Positions 44,346 to 54,009 of a DNA stretch of 64,000 nucleotides are shown one piece after another. The notes under the pieces are model-generated. The model was not told where the DNA came from, ran no database searches, and saw only the letters and a program-made list of their open reading frames with translations. Each line of letters opens with the position of its first letter. The first letter of the stretch is position 1. The DNA is from Maribacter spongiicola (GTDB lineage: Bacteria > Bacteroidota > Bacteroidia > Flavobacteriales > Flavobacteriaceae): assembly GCF_004364165.1 (NCBI RefSeq), contig NZ_SOAY01000011.1, forward strand, positions 186,001-250,000, written 5' to 3'. Both the position numbers and the translations under genes were made by a program.

Positions 44346-45137
44346 CTACTTCGATAATTTCAGTATTCTCAATGCACCGCGCATTACAAAAGTGAAAACG
44401 ATCCCGCCAATCACTAAATCGGGCCATTTACTATTCAGAAAATAAACCAGCACCCCAGCTACTATAACACCACCATTGACAATAATATCATTGGATGTAA
44501 AAATGGCACTTGCCTGCATATGAGCCTCTTGGCTCTTTGCCTTGTTGATGAGCCAGAGCGATATCAAATTACCTGCCAATGCGAAAATTGAAACTATAAT
44601 CATCCATTGAAACAGGGGCGTTTCGGTATTGCTAAAAAACCTTCTCAAGACCTCTGCAAACCCAAGTATTGCCAATGCCATCTGAAAGTATCCGCTGTAT
44701 TTCGCAACCTTCTTTTTTCTTGAAATGGCACCGCCTACCGCAAATAGGCTTAATGCATATACGATGGAATCTGCCAGCATATCTAATGAGTCTGCCACTA
44801 GACCCATCGAAGAAGAAATCCAACCAGTGGTCATTTCGATAACGAAAAAGCCAAAGTTGATGCCCAAGACCCACCATAGGATTCTTTTTTGTTTGGATTG
44901 GTCTTCCATTACGGGTGGTTCGGCTTCTGTGGTTCCTTCTAAGGAATCCCCAAGTTTTAAGCTGGCTATAGACGTTTGTATCGCCTTGACGTCGTCCACG
45001 TGATATACTTCCAATTTTCTGTTAGGAATATCAAAATCCAAGTGTTTTACTTGAGCATAAGACTCTAACTTCATCCGAATCATCTGCTCTTCTGAAGGGC
45101 AGTCCATTTTAGTTATTATAAAAGTGCTTTTTTTCAA
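44346..45137 (-). CDS. Cation diffusion facilitator-like transporter with N-terminal HMA-like domain
   Basis: About 263 aa from a TTG start at 45137; the longer frame to 45230 would run into the fur gene, so TTG or an internal ATG is preferred. The first 70 residues (ITKMDCPSEEQMIRMKLESY) resemble a divergent HMA domain, with one Cys of the usual CxxC pair. The rest has five to six membrane helices with the GLVADSLDMLADSIVYALSLF stretch typical of CDF exporters (Asp metal ligands). Probable Zn/Co/Cd export from the cytoplasm. Confidence 0.78.
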   Translation of the reverse strand: MKKSTFIITKMDCPSEEQMIRMKLESYAQVKHLDFDIPNRKLEVYHVDDVKAIQTSIASLKLGDSLEGTTEAEPPVMEDQSKQKRILWWVLGINFGFFVIEMTTGWISSSMGLVADSLDMLADSIVYALSLFAVGGAISRKKKVAKYSGYFQMALAILGFAEVLRRFFSNTETPLFQWMIIVSIFALAGNLISLWLINKAKSQEAHMQASAIFTSNDIIVNGGVIVAGVLVYFLNSKWPDLVIGGIVFTFVMRGALRILKLSK

Positions 45138-45156
45138 AATCAATCTAATTTGTTTG

Positions 45157-45579
45157 TTAAAGTAAATTACTGCTACATTTTTCACATATTCCCGTAACCA
45201 CGAGATTAACATCCTCTGCCAAATATCCATCGGGCAAATTGATATGCGGGATTTTTTGTTCCGTTAAACAAACCGTTTCGTCACAGTTAGTGCAATGGAA
45301 ATGTAAATGCAAATCCTGTTCTATTTCACAATTACAGCCTTCTTCACAAAGTGCGTATTTAGAGATTCCAGTTCCGTCATCTATGTGATGCACCACGTTT
45401 TTTTCTTCAAACGTTTTTAGGGTTCGGTACAATGTGGTTCTATCCGCTTTTGCGAAAGCATTCTCAATATCAGTCAGGGCGATGGCGGCATCCCTATCGG
45501 CCATATACTTATAAATCAATATGCGCATTGCCGTTGGGCGAACCCCATTGTCAATCAATCTTTTTTCTATTTCTTTCAT
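45157..45579 (-). CDS. Fur-family metal regulator (Zur-like)
   Basis: A 140-aa winged-helix protein of the Fur family. DNA-binding region RPTAMRILIYKYM..., metal segments HLHFHCTNCDETVCL and a late CEKC pair give the two cysteine pairs of the structural zinc site. The position between cation transporters suggests zinc sensing. It overlaps the upstream transporter gene by 4 bp. An in-frame AFAKA stretch is a copy of the dispersed palindrome (45443-45459). Confidence 0.87.
   Translation of the reverse strand: MKEIEKRLIDNGVRPTAMRILIYKYMADRDAAIALTDIENAFAKADRTTLYRTLKTFEEKNVVHHIDDGTGISKYALCEEGCNCEIEQDLHLHFHCTNCDETVCLTEQKIPHINLPDGYLAEDVNLVVTGICEKCSSNLL
45443..45459. repeat. Dispersed TTTCGCGAAAGC-type palindrome (fur copy)
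   Basis: TCCGCTTTTGCGAAAGC, in frame as AFAKA in the Fur-family protein. Other copies: 19594-19609, 29464-29480, 52591-52609, 62725-62742. Confidence 0.6.
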
Positions 45580-46214
45580 TTCTTATCGATGCTGTTTTTG
45601 ATTTTTTGTGCCTTGGAAAATGCTTCCCAACCCTCTTTTGCCGCGTATGGCACTATCAACAATGCCGCAACAGGGTCGGCCCACCACCAGCCCAGCCATT
45701 TCACGAGCAATAGACCTATTAGGACTACTACGGTTTGATACAGACAGATAAAAGTATCCTTGGCATCAGCTAATAAAGCAGGGCTATCCAATTTATGTCC
45801 GTACTTTCTTTTGTAATAAATCAGAAATGGATTTACCACCAAGGAAACTATCAGAATCACGATACCTATCGTAGACCAAGATGCCGTTTCTTGACTTATT
45901 AGTTTTGATATGGAATCATAGGATATGAAAATGCAGATGAGGGCAAAAGATATTGCGATGACGTATAGCGTTGTCATTTTTCTTTTTTCTACGCGCTTTT
46001 CGTCCAAACCCTTGATTTCGCCGTGCAATCGCCAACCGAGAGTGCCAGCACTTATGACTTCAATGGTGCTGTCCAAACCCCAGCCTATTAATGCTGAACT
46101 GTTTGCCGTGAATCCCGCGATGAGCGATACGACCACTTCGATAATGTCATAAATGACATTCCATATTTGAAGCGTTCTTGCTTCCTTTAAATTTTGCTTT
46201 CTTTTTTGGTCCAT
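45576..46214 (-). CDS. Cation transporter of the CDF-like family
   Basis: A 212-aa membrane protein with five to six helices. ALIGWGLDSTIEVISAG and LLADAKDTFICLYQTVVVL contain aspartates placed like the metal ligands of CDF transporters. The cytoplasmic C-terminal domain of full CDF proteins is missing. It overlaps the fur-type gene and starts 3 bp after the CzcB stop, so it belongs to one operon. Substrate is probably zinc or cobalt. Confidence 0.82.
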   Translation of the reverse strand: MDQKRKQNLKEARTLQIWNVIYDIIEVVVSLIAGFTANSSALIGWGLDSTIEVISAGTLGWRLHGEIKGLDEKRVEKRKMTTLYVIAISFALICIFISYDSISKLISQETASWSTIGIVILIVSLVVNPFLIYYKRKYGHKLDSPALLADAKDTFICLYQTVVVLIGLLLVKWLGWWWADPVAALLIVPYAAKEGWEAFSKAQKIKNSIDKK

Positions 46215-46217
46215 TTT

Positions 46218-47414
46218 TTAATGTCCTTCTTCCTCGTTTTCCCCTTTTTTCATTTCCGCCATTAAGTAGTAGGCGTTATTAAAGGCATACTTAGTATTTG
46301 GTTCTTGTTCCATTAGAAAATCAATGGCAATCCAATCGCCATGGTGAGTTCCTTTTATGATTTCCACGGGCATAAACTTCCAATCCTCACCTTCCTTTTT
46401 TGCTATAAATACAAAGGACTTTTCGCCATCGGCTGAGATGGCACTTTCAGGAATTGCCGTGGTCATTGTGTTGTCGGTTTGGATGCGCCCTTGAATATAC
46501 ATTCCTGGTATCAGGTTGCCTTCCTTGTTTTCGATTTCGGCGTGTACGTGTATCGCTTTTGGGTTCTGCTCAAAAGTTTTTCCTACGGAATAAATTTCCG
46601 CTGTCAGTTCCTTTCCCGGAATGGATTGGACATTGAACCGCACGGTTTGTCCTTCCTTTACTTTGTACACGTCTTTTTCAAACACCATCAAATCGGCGTG
46701 AACGTGATGGGTGTCCACGATTTCCATTAGGTCTGTTTGAGGTTCTACAAATTGTCCTGTTTTGACGGCTACTTTTTCTACAAAGCCTTCAATGGGACTT
46801 CGTAATGCAACTCTTTGATAAATAGTGCCGTTTCTCACGCCAGACGCACTAACGTTCAGTTGTTGTAACTGTGCTTCTAAACCGTTCGCCATACTTCGGG
46901 AAGCTTGATATTCAGCTTCTGCTTTTTGGAAATTGGCACCGCTGCCCACACCTGCATCATACAAGGTTTTTTGGCGTTCGTATTCTTTTTTGAGAAACTG
47001 ACTGTTACTATATGCATTGAGGTAATCCGTCTGTTTCTGTATGATATTGGGATGTGACAGATAGGCCACCGTCTGACCTTTGTTGACCTTATCGCCCTCA
47101 ATGACTTCAATAGAAACCACATTGGCACCCACAACCGTAGTAATGGTAGCTTCGTTTTGTGGTGGCACTTCCAGTTGACCGTTGGCTTCTACATATCCGC
47201 TCATATTGCGCTGGGCAAGCGTATCGACTTCCATTTGTAGGGCATCATACTGTTTTCCAGTAAGTGTTACTATTTCATCTTCTTCAGAGTGATTTTCTTC
47301 TTTTTCTGAATGTGCTGCATCATCGTGGTCGCTTTCTGTTTTTGACTCGCCACAGCTGATAACTGCCAATGCAAAAAACATTGCGGTAATCGGTATATAT
47401 TTTAATTTTTTCAT
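46218..47414 (-). CDS. RND efflux periplasmic adaptor, CzcB-like
   Basis: A 398-aa membrane-fusion protein, lipoprotein type (lipobox ending VISC), with an acidic, histidine-rich head (SDHDDAAHSEKEENHSEEDE) suited to binding Zn or Cu. Then follow barrel-sandwich and hairpin domains (VEVIEGDKVNKGQTVAYLSHP, long coiled-coil part) and the beta barrel. It lies 5 bp downstream of the CzcA-TolC fusion and works with it to export divalent metals. Confidence 0.9.
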   Translation of the reverse strand: MKKLKYIPITAMFFALAVISCGESKTESDHDDAAHSEKEENHSEEDEIVTLTGKQYDALQMEVDTLAQRNMSGYVEANGQLEVPPQNEATITTVVGANVVSIEVIEGDKVNKGQTVAYLSHPNIIQKQTDYLNAYSNSQFLKKEYERQKTLYDAGVGSGANFQKAEAEYQASRSMANGLEAQLQQLNVSASGVRNGTIYQRVALRSPIEGFVEKVAVKTGQFVEPQTDLMEIVDTHHVHADLMVFEKDVYKVKEGQTVRFNVQSIPGKELTAEIYSVGKTFEQNPKAIHVHAEIENKEGNLIPGMYIQGRIQTDNTMTTAIPESAISADGEKSFVFIAKKEGEDWKFMPVEIIKGTHHGDWIAIDFLMEQEPNTKYAFNNAYYLMAEMKKGENEEEGH

Positions 47415-47419
47415 CTTTT

Positions 47420-50400
47420 TTAGTTTTGAAAGTATTGTAGTTCAAACAAGGCATCTAAATAATTGTCAAGCGCATCGAGCGCATCCATTTCGGTGTTTAT
47501 GGCATCACGTATAATCTGTGTAAATGCAGCATAATCCACCGCACCTTCCTTGTAGGCAAGTAACGCACCCTTACGCTGTTCTTCTGCAAGTGGCAAAGCT
47601 TCATCTTTGTAAAATTGCCAAGATGTTTTCCATTTTTGATAGGCTTGTACTGCCTGCTGAAATTCAGATTGCAATTGACGTTGGGTATAGTCCGCATTTG
47701 TCTTTGCGATTTCGCTATTGATTTTAGCGGCTTTGGCTTGACTGCGCTGTGTGCCCGAAAACAACGGGACGGAAATCCCTGCCTGATAGGTATAAAACCC
47801 ACTATCGCCATTGACCTGTTGCAATCCACCTTGAAGGTTTAATTTAGGAAGTAGCTCGGCACGAGCGGCATTATAGTTTGCTTCGGCTTCATCGATGCGC
47901 CTTTGTGAAAGTTCCAACTCTGGATGTCTTTCTAAATTCGCACCCAATCCCAATAGAGCCACCTCATTTTCTTCAAGCAAATCTGGTACAGAATAAAAAA
48001 TGTCTGTTGCCAGCCAGAGATTTAGCTTTTGCAAGGCAATGGCATAATCGCTTTCGGCCTGTTGCAGTTTGTTACTGATTTGCAACGCTTGGTTTTTCGC
48101 CGATGAATATTCCAATCTGGAAATGGCTTCTACTTCAAAGTTGAGTTGGATGGCCGTTTCAAACTGTGAATAAATGGAATCCAGCTCGCGGTACAGTTCA
48201 AATTTCTGTCGCTGTTGGTATGCCTGCGACCAAGCCTTTTTCACTTCCTGTTCCACTTGCAGTTCAGACAGGTCGAGAGCGGTTTCGGCCAAAGCAATTC
48301 GTTGTTTTTGCAGTCGCTTTTTTGTGCCGATACCTAAAAGGTCAATATTCTGCTGCCCTACACCAACCAAAGTGTAAATACCTTGACCATCCGCAATTTC
48401 TTCGCCACCCGTAAAAACTTGGGTGTTTCCTAAATCATAAGCAGCGCCTTTGAGTGCAACCTGTCTCTGAATTTCCAACTGTTTTATTTTCAATAAGGGA
48501 TAGTTTTCCTTGGAAATATCTACTGCTCTTTCCAATGAAACAATTGGTAAAGAATCTTGAGGTTGGACTTGTTGTGCTTTCCCTTCGACTGCGCTCTGGG
48601 CAGGCGCGATAGCGGAAGTAAACAAAAGACAGACCACGGCTGTTGCGGTAACAAATTTTGGATTAAATTTCTTCTTCCGTTCCGAACGTTTCTCGACCCA
48701 TTGGTAAAAGATGGGAAGGATAAATAGCGTCAAGAGTGTTGAAGTTATCAATCCACCTATAACCACAGTTGCCAAGGGTCGCTGCACTTCAGCACCTGCC
48801 GAAGCTGATATTGCCATCGGAAGAAATCCTAAAATATCGGTAAAGGCAGTAAGCATAATAGGACGTATTCTACGCTTCGTGCCTTCAATTATTCGGTCTT
48901 TTAAATTGGTCACGCCTTCTTCCTTCAACTCATTCAGGCCGCTAATCATTACCAGTCCGTTCAGGACGGCAACACCAAAGAGGACGATAAAGCCGACCCC
49001 TGCGGAAATACTGAAAGGCATATCCCGAAGCCATAGTGCGAATACACCGCCAATGGTCGCCATCGGGATGGCCAAGTAAATCATCAAGGTTTGCGGAAAG
49101 GATTTTAATGCGAAATAAATCAAAATGAAAATGAGCAGTAAAGCAATGGGGACCACAGTCTGTAATCGCTCGCTTGCTCTTTCGAGATTTTCAAATGCAC
49201 CACCATACCGAATAAAATAGCCTGGTGGTAATTCAAGATTTGCGTCCAGTTTATCCTTAATCTCGTTGACCAAGGATTCCACATCACGTCCGCGCACATT
49301 TACACCTACGTAGGTTCTTCGGTTGGTATTGTCCCGACTGATTTGCATAGGACCAGGTGTGTATTCAATAGCAGCCAGTTCTTGAAGCGGAATCTGTGAG
49401 CCATTGGGTAAATTGATGTACAGATTTCTGATGTCGTTGATGTCAGTACGGTTTTCTTCATCGAGTCTAACGACCAAGTCAAAACGCTTTTCGCCTTCAA
49501 AAATGACCCCTGCATATCCGCCCGCAAAAGCGGACTGTACCATTGTATTCAGCTGGTCAACACTCACCCCATACTGAGCCAGCTTGTTACGATTGTATTT
49601 AATGGTCATTTGGGGCAGTCCAGAAGTTGCTTCTGCCCTCATATCGCCTATACCTTGAGTACCTGCAATGATTTTTGTAATCTCATCCGCTTTTGCAGCA
49701 AGCACATCGATATCCTCACCATAAATTTTGATGGCAACATCTTCTCGAATACCCTCTAACAGTTCATTAAAGCGCATTTCGATAGGTTGGGTAAACTCAT
49801 AATTGACGCCCGGGATAATACTTACCGCTTCCTTCATTTTATCAATAAGTTCATCCTTATCATCGGCAGACACCCATTCGTCTTGGGGTTTTAGAATAAC
49901 AAATACATCAGCGAAATCCATTGGCATCGGGTCTGTGGGCACTTCGGCCACACCGATACGGCTTACAATTTTCTCAACTTCCGGAAATTCGGCCTTTATG
50001 ATGCGCTCTACTTTTGTAGTGGTCTCAATCGTTTCGCTAAGTGAACTTCCAGGCTTAAGAATGGTATGAAATGCAATATCGCCTTCATCCAGTTGGGGAA
50101 TGAATTCGCCACCCATCCTTGTAAACATAAAAACGGTAAGGGCGAATATGGCGATGGCAATTCCCACAATCCATTTCCCTTTGTTTAAGGTCTTGACCAA
50201 AAGTGGTTCATACTTCCGCTGTACCCAATGCACGAAATGGTCGCCCCAAGATTTTTTTTCTTTTTTGGGTGGTTTTAAGAATAAGGCAGACATCATTGGA
50301 ACGTATGTCAGGCAAAGAAACATAGCACCTATCATTGCAAAAATGAATGTGAGCGCCATTGGTTTAAACATTTTGCCCTCAATACCTTCCAATGCCAGTA

Positions 50401-51787
50401 TGGGCAAGAACACAATTAGAATTATCAATTGCCCGAAAAAGGCAGCGTTCATCATCTTTTTTGATGCATTTGCAGCTATCTCATCACGTTTTTCCTTGTT
50501 TAAAGACTTCTTTTTTAGGATGTAGCTTCCCATTAAGAATACGCTGGCTTCCACGATAATCACCGCCCCATCCACGATGATGCCAAAATCGATAGCACCT
50601 AAACTCATCAAGTTCGCCCAAACATCAAAAACATTCATAAGAATAAAAGCGAACAATAGCGATAAAGGAATAGTCGAAGCCACTATAAGACCACCACGCC
50701 AGTTTCCTAAAAGGAAAACAAGTACAAAAATTACAATGAGCGCACCTTCAAGAAGATTGTTGCGTACCGTGCCAGTTGTTTCACTTATAAGTTTACTTCT
50801 ATCCAATAAGGGCTGAATAACGACCCCTTCAGGAAGGGATTTCTGTATTTCGGCCATACGGTCTTTCACACGTACAATAACCTCGTTTGAGTTCGCCCCT
50901 TTGAGCATCATTACAAGACCACCAACGACTTCCCCTTCGCCGTCCTGCGTCAAAGCCCCATAGCGCACGGCAGAACCAAAACCTACATCGGCAACATCAC
51001 TTATGGTAATGGGCACACCATTCTCATTTTTGATGACGATTTTTTTAATATCATCAAGGCTTCGCACCAAACCTTCGCCACGTATGAAGTTGGCTTGATG
51101 GTTTTTCTCAATGTACGCACCACCTGTATTTTTATTGTTCGCTTCCAATGCTTCGAACACATCGGTAATGGTAAGGCCGATTGCCTTTAATTCGTTAGGG
51201 TCAACGGCCACCTCATATTGCTTTATTTTTCCGCCTATGGCGTTTATTTCCACAACACCGGGCACCATTGCCATTTGCCGTTGCACAATCCAATCTTGCA
51301 TTGTACGCAAATCGGACAATGAATATTTGTCCTGAAAATCAGGTTCTACCTTTAGGGTGTACTGATAAACTTCCCCCAAGCCTGTTGAAATTGGTCCCAT
51401 ACTTGGCTGTCCAAAACCTTCTGGGATTTGTTCACGTACTTCTGTTAGTTTTTCAGAAACAAGTTGACGCGGTAGATAGGTGCCCATATCATCGTCAAAA
51501 ACGACGGTCACTACGGAAAGCCCGAAGCGGGAAACCGAACGGATTTCCTTGACATTGGGCAGGTTGCTCATTGCAACTTCCACGGGATAGGTTACAAATT
51601 GCTCAATATCTTCCGTTCCCAGATTGGGCGATTGCGTGATGACCTGTACCTGATTATTGGTAATATCGGGTACGGCATCAATGGGTACTTGGGTCATACT
51701 GTATATGCCAGCACCAATCAATGCCAGCGTGAGCAGACCGATTATAAATTTGTTATTGATTGAAAAATCAATGATTTTGTTAATCAT
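47420..51787 (-). CDS. CzcA-type heavy-metal RND pump fused to a TolC-like domain
   Basis: About 1455 aa from the ATG at 51787. Residues 1 to about 1040 are a complete heavy-metal RND permease (PIDAVPDITNNQVQV, the helix with LGAIDFGIIVDGAVI, GGEFIPQLDEGDIA). A hydrophobic segment ending SAIAPAQSA then leads to about 390 residues of TolC-family outer-membrane channel. The linker looks like a signal peptide, so the TolC part may be cut off and exported. The upstream frame to 51865 adds no family sequence and overlaps non-coding DNA. Confidence 0.9.
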   Translation of the reverse strand: MINKIIDFSINNKFIIGLLTLALIGAGIYSMTQVPIDAVPDITNNQVQVITQSPNLGTEDIEQFVTYPVEVAMSNLPNVKEIRSVSRFGLSVVTVVFDDDMGTYLPRQLVSEKLTEVREQIPEGFGQPSMGPISTGLGEVYQYTLKVEPDFQDKYSLSDLRTMQDWIVQRQMAMVPGVVEINAIGGKIKQYEVAVDPNELKAIGLTITDVFEALEANNKNTGGAYIEKNHQANFIRGEGLVRSLDDIKKIVIKNENGVPITISDVADVGFGSAVRYGALTQDGEGEVVGGLVMMLKGANSNEVIVRVKDRMAEIQKSLPEGVVIQPLLDRSKLISETTGTVRNNLLEGALIVIFVLVFLLGNWRGGLIVASTIPLSLLFAFILMNVFDVWANLMSLGAIDFGIIVDGAVIIVEASVFLMGSYILKKKSLNKEKRDEIAANASKKMMNAAFFGQLIILIVFLPILALEGIEGKMFKPMALTFIFAMIGAMFLCLTYVPMMSALFLKPPKKEKKSWGDHFVHWVQRKYEPLLVKTLNKGKWIVGIAIAIFALTVFMFTRMGGEFIPQLDEGDIAFHTILKPGSSLSETIETTTKVERIIKAEFPEVEKIVSRIGVAEVPTDPMPMDFADVFVILKPQDEWVSADDKDELIDKMKEAVSIIPGVNYEFTQPIEMRFNELLEGIREDVAIKIYGEDIDVLAAKADEITKIIAGTQGIGDMRAEATSGLPQMTIKYNRNKLAQYGVSVDQLNTMVQSAFAGGYAGVIFEGEKRFDLVVRLDEENRTDINDIRNLYINLPNGSQIPLQELAAIEYTPGPMQISRDNTNRRTYVGVNVRGRDVESLVNEIKDKLDANLELPPGYFIRYGGAFENLERASERLQTVVPIALLLIFILIYFALKSFPQTLMIYLAIPMATIGGVFALWLRDMPFSISAGVGFIVLFGVAVLNGLVMISGLNELKEEGVTNLKDRIIEGTKRRIRPIMLTAFTDILGFLPMAISASAGAEVQRPLATVVIGGLITSTLLTLFILPIFYQWVEKRSERKKKFNPKFVTATAVVCLLFTSAIAPAQSAVEGKAQQVQPQDSLPIVSLERAVDISKENYPLLKIKQLEIQRQVALKGAAYDLGNTQVFTGGEEIADGQGIYTLVGVGQQNIDLLGIGTKKRLQKQRIALAETALDLSELQVEQEVKKAWSQAYQQRQKFELYRELDSIYSQFETAIQLNFEVEAISRLEYSSAKNQALQISNKLQQAESDYAIALQKLNLWLATDIFYSVPDLLEENEVALLGLGANLERHPELELSQRRIDEAEANYNAARAELLPKLNLQGGLQQVNGDSGFYTYQAGISVPLFSGTQRSQAKAAKINSEIAKTNADYTQRQLQSEFQQAVQAYQKWKTSWQFYKDEALPLAEEQRKGALLAYKEGAVDYAAFTQIIRDAINTEMDALDALDNYLDALFELQYFQN

Positions 51788-51912
51788 AGATAAGGATGTT
51801 AATTCAGTTGAAATTCTTGTTAAGCACATTGAATAAAATGCAATGCACAATGTTGACGAATCCAATAGATGGACACGTCAAAACAGGATATAGTTATCCT
51901 ATTAAAACTGAA

Positions 51913-52221
51913 TTATACCTGTGGTGGCTGAAAAAGGGAATGTGGAATATCTTTACCAAGGTTATCGAAATGGGCAAAGAATTCGTGTGGAATAGCAGGC
52001 TGTAGCGGTTGAAACGCAGCAAGCCCGAAATTTATCGTGTGAACGTGGCAACAATGGCATTGACAGAAAGGCGAGCATAACTCACAGTCTTGGTCGTGGT
52101 CGCCATCAATATCTATTACTGTAACAACTTGGGAATCATTTTCACTATCATTCATATCGCTACAAGGCACCACATTGAGTGCTAAGAAATAAAACGATAG
52201 TATGATTGTTATAACTTTCAC
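51913..52221 (-). CDS. DUF6660-like Cys/His-rich small secreted protein
   Basis: A 102-aa protein with a signal-like N-terminus and a dense metal-binding centre (DQDCELCSPFCQCHCCHVH), followed by a Phe/Pro-rich tail. It resembles DUF6660 proteins found between metal efflux genes in Flavobacteriaceae. Copper or zinc binding in the periplasm is likely; no enzyme motif is seen. It lies between the pump fusion and the CusB adaptor. Confidence 0.75.
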   Translation of the reverse strand: MKVITIILSFYFLALNVVPCSDMNDSENDSQVVTVIDIDGDHDQDCELCSPFCQCHCCHVHTINFGLAAFQPLQPAIPHEFFAHFDNLGKDIPHSLFQPPQV

Positions 52222-52274
52222 GATGCAAAGATAAAAATTTTTCGGTGCAACTGTGTTGCAAATGATTTTTACAA

Positions 52275-54005
52275 CTAATCAATCACACTTCCGCAAGTCA
52301 ACATTGCATCGCCATAGTATGGATTTCTTATTTCTTCTTCCATACTTAACCATACCGCACCTTTATTGTTATTTGCCATAGGGCATTTCTGAATGTAATA
52401 ATTTGTCGAGTTTTCTATGCTCATTGCAATAGGCACGATATTCTCGTTTAGAATGACGAAGTGAGCGCGCTGGTTTTCCAGATTATCATTGTTTGCAATG
52501 GCATCCAGCATCTCAATACTTTTGGTTAAATGTTGTTTTTCCATCGTACCTAAATCATCAGTCGATATTGTTTTTAATTTTTCTGACGTCGTTTTCGCGA
52601 AAGCGGAAACCTGACCAGCATCGCTTGCCACAAAGGCATCTTTCATTTTGAGATACGACGGTAATGCTTCACTAAAGTCAGAACTAAACGCATTACTGAA
52701 ACTCATTTCCATATCACCCATCATAGCCGATTCATCCTGCATCATTTGCTGATTCATCATTGATTTTTTACCCTGTAACTGTGCCGCTGCATCTACTGTA
52801 AATGTTCCATTGGTAACAATTTCATCGCCATTATTTAATCCGGCCGATACTTGGTAAGTTTCGCCAGAGCGATTGCCCAAGGTTACTTCGCGCATTTCAA
52901 ATACAGGCTCGTTAGGATTGGTTTTCACATATACCAATGAGCGCTCGCCCGTCCATAACACAGCACTTGCAGGCACGGTAAGGGTGTTTTCCATAGTTTG
53001 TGTTGCGCCTTTGACTTTACCCGTCACAAACATTCCTGGCTTAAACAGGTCATTCTTATTTTGCAGAGTTGCACGTACCGTTATCGTTCGTGTAGCATTA
53101 TTTAGAATAGGGTCGATGAATGAGATAGTGCCTTCAAATTCCTTATTGGGATAAGCATTGGTCGTGATATTGATTTTTTGCCCAATGTTGAATTGCGCTA
53201 TTTGATTTTCATAGGCATCAAATTCTGCCCAAACCGAATTGAGGTTGCTCAACTTCACAATAGGCTGTCCTTGATTTACATAATCGCCTTGTGCTGCCAT
53301 TACTTCTGAAACCGTTCCGGAAACCGTTGCATAAATCGGGAAGTTCTCACGTACCGTTCCACTTTCCTCAATAGCATTGATTTGTGTATCTGAAAGTTTC
53401 CAGTTTTTGAGCTTGTTGCGAACGGCTTTGTATAAAGCGGGTTGCGATTCTTTCAGCGATGCTGCGGTAATCAATTCCTGTTGTGCCGCTACAAGGTCTG
53501 GTGCATAAATGGTTGCCAATAGTTGACCACGGTTTAATTGCTGTCCTTCATAGTTAATATTGAGTTGCTCTATCCTTCCTTTAAAATAGCTGGATTGTAC
53601 GGTATTATTTTCTTCGTTTGCAGCTATTTTTCCCGAAAGCGATATCATCCCATCATCAGCACTGGCTTGTGCATTCCCGACGACTGTGGTTTGGATATTT
53701 GCCAACGCCATTGCGTTTTCAGTCATTTTTATCTCGTTTGCAGCGAGACCTTCAGCACCAGCTTCAGCAGGAATTAAGTCCATTCCACATATAGGACAAT
53801 CGCCAGCTTCTGGTTGCATAATCTGTGGATGCATTGAGCACGTCCACATCTGGTCTGCACTCTCGCCAGAGTGGTCGTGTTGATCGGACATATCGGATAT
53901 ATCCTTATTTGCCATAGTATCACTTGACCCGTTTCCAAAAATGAGCCAGCCTGCGCCCAAACCTATTATTACGGCTATTGCTATATATAAAATGTTCTTG
54001 TTCAT
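52275..54005 (-). CDS. CusB-like RND adaptor with metal-binding head and DUF3347 tail
   Basis: A 576-aa membrane-fusion protein. After an N-terminal anchor helix comes a heavy-metal-binding domain (WTCSMHPQIM, then CPICGMDL, about 53-85), the usual adaptor core (SYFKGRIEQLNINYEGQQL) and a C-terminal DUF3347 domain ending NPYYGDAMLTCGSVID. The composition is that of copper/silver adaptors. The tail is related to the separate DUF3347 protein at 58.9 kb. Confidence 0.9.
   Translation of the reverse strand: MNKNILYIAIAVIIGLGAGWLIFGNGSSDTMANKDISDMSDQHDHSGESADQMWTCSMHPQIMQPEAGDCPICGMDLIPAEAGAEGLAANEIKMTENAMALANIQTTVVGNAQASADDGMISLSGKIAANEENNTVQSSYFKGRIEQLNINYEGQQLNRGQLLATIYAPDLVAAQQELITAASLKESQPALYKAVRNKLKNWKLSDTQINAIEESGTVRENFPIYATVSGTVSEVMAAQGDYVNQGQPIVKLSNLNSVWAEFDAYENQIAQFNIGQKINITTNAYPNKEFEGTISFIDPILNNATRTITVRATLQNKNDLFKPGMFVTGKVKGATQTMENTLTVPASAVLWTGERSLVYVKTNPNEPVFEMREVTLGNRSGETYQVSAGLNNGDEIVTNGTFTVDAAAQLQGKKSMMNQQMMQDESAMMGDMEMSFSNAFSSDFSEALPSYLKMKDAFVASDAGQVSAFAKTTSEKLKTISTDDLGTMEKQHLTKSIEMLDAIANNDNLENQRAHFVILNENIVPIAMSIENSTNYYIQKCPMANNNKGAVWLSMEEEIRNPYYGDAMLTCGSVID
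52591..52609. repeat. Dispersed TTTCGCGAAAGC-type palindrome (CusB copy)
   Basis: GTTTTCGCGAAAGCGGAAA, in frame as SAFAKT inside the DUF3347 tail of the adaptor. Confidence 0.6.
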
Positions 54006-54009
54006 AATT

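Noticed and set aside
51796-52005. Plus-strand 69-aa frame beside the pump fusion
   Set aside because: Overlaps the DUF6660-like gene and the pump start region; no recognisable features.
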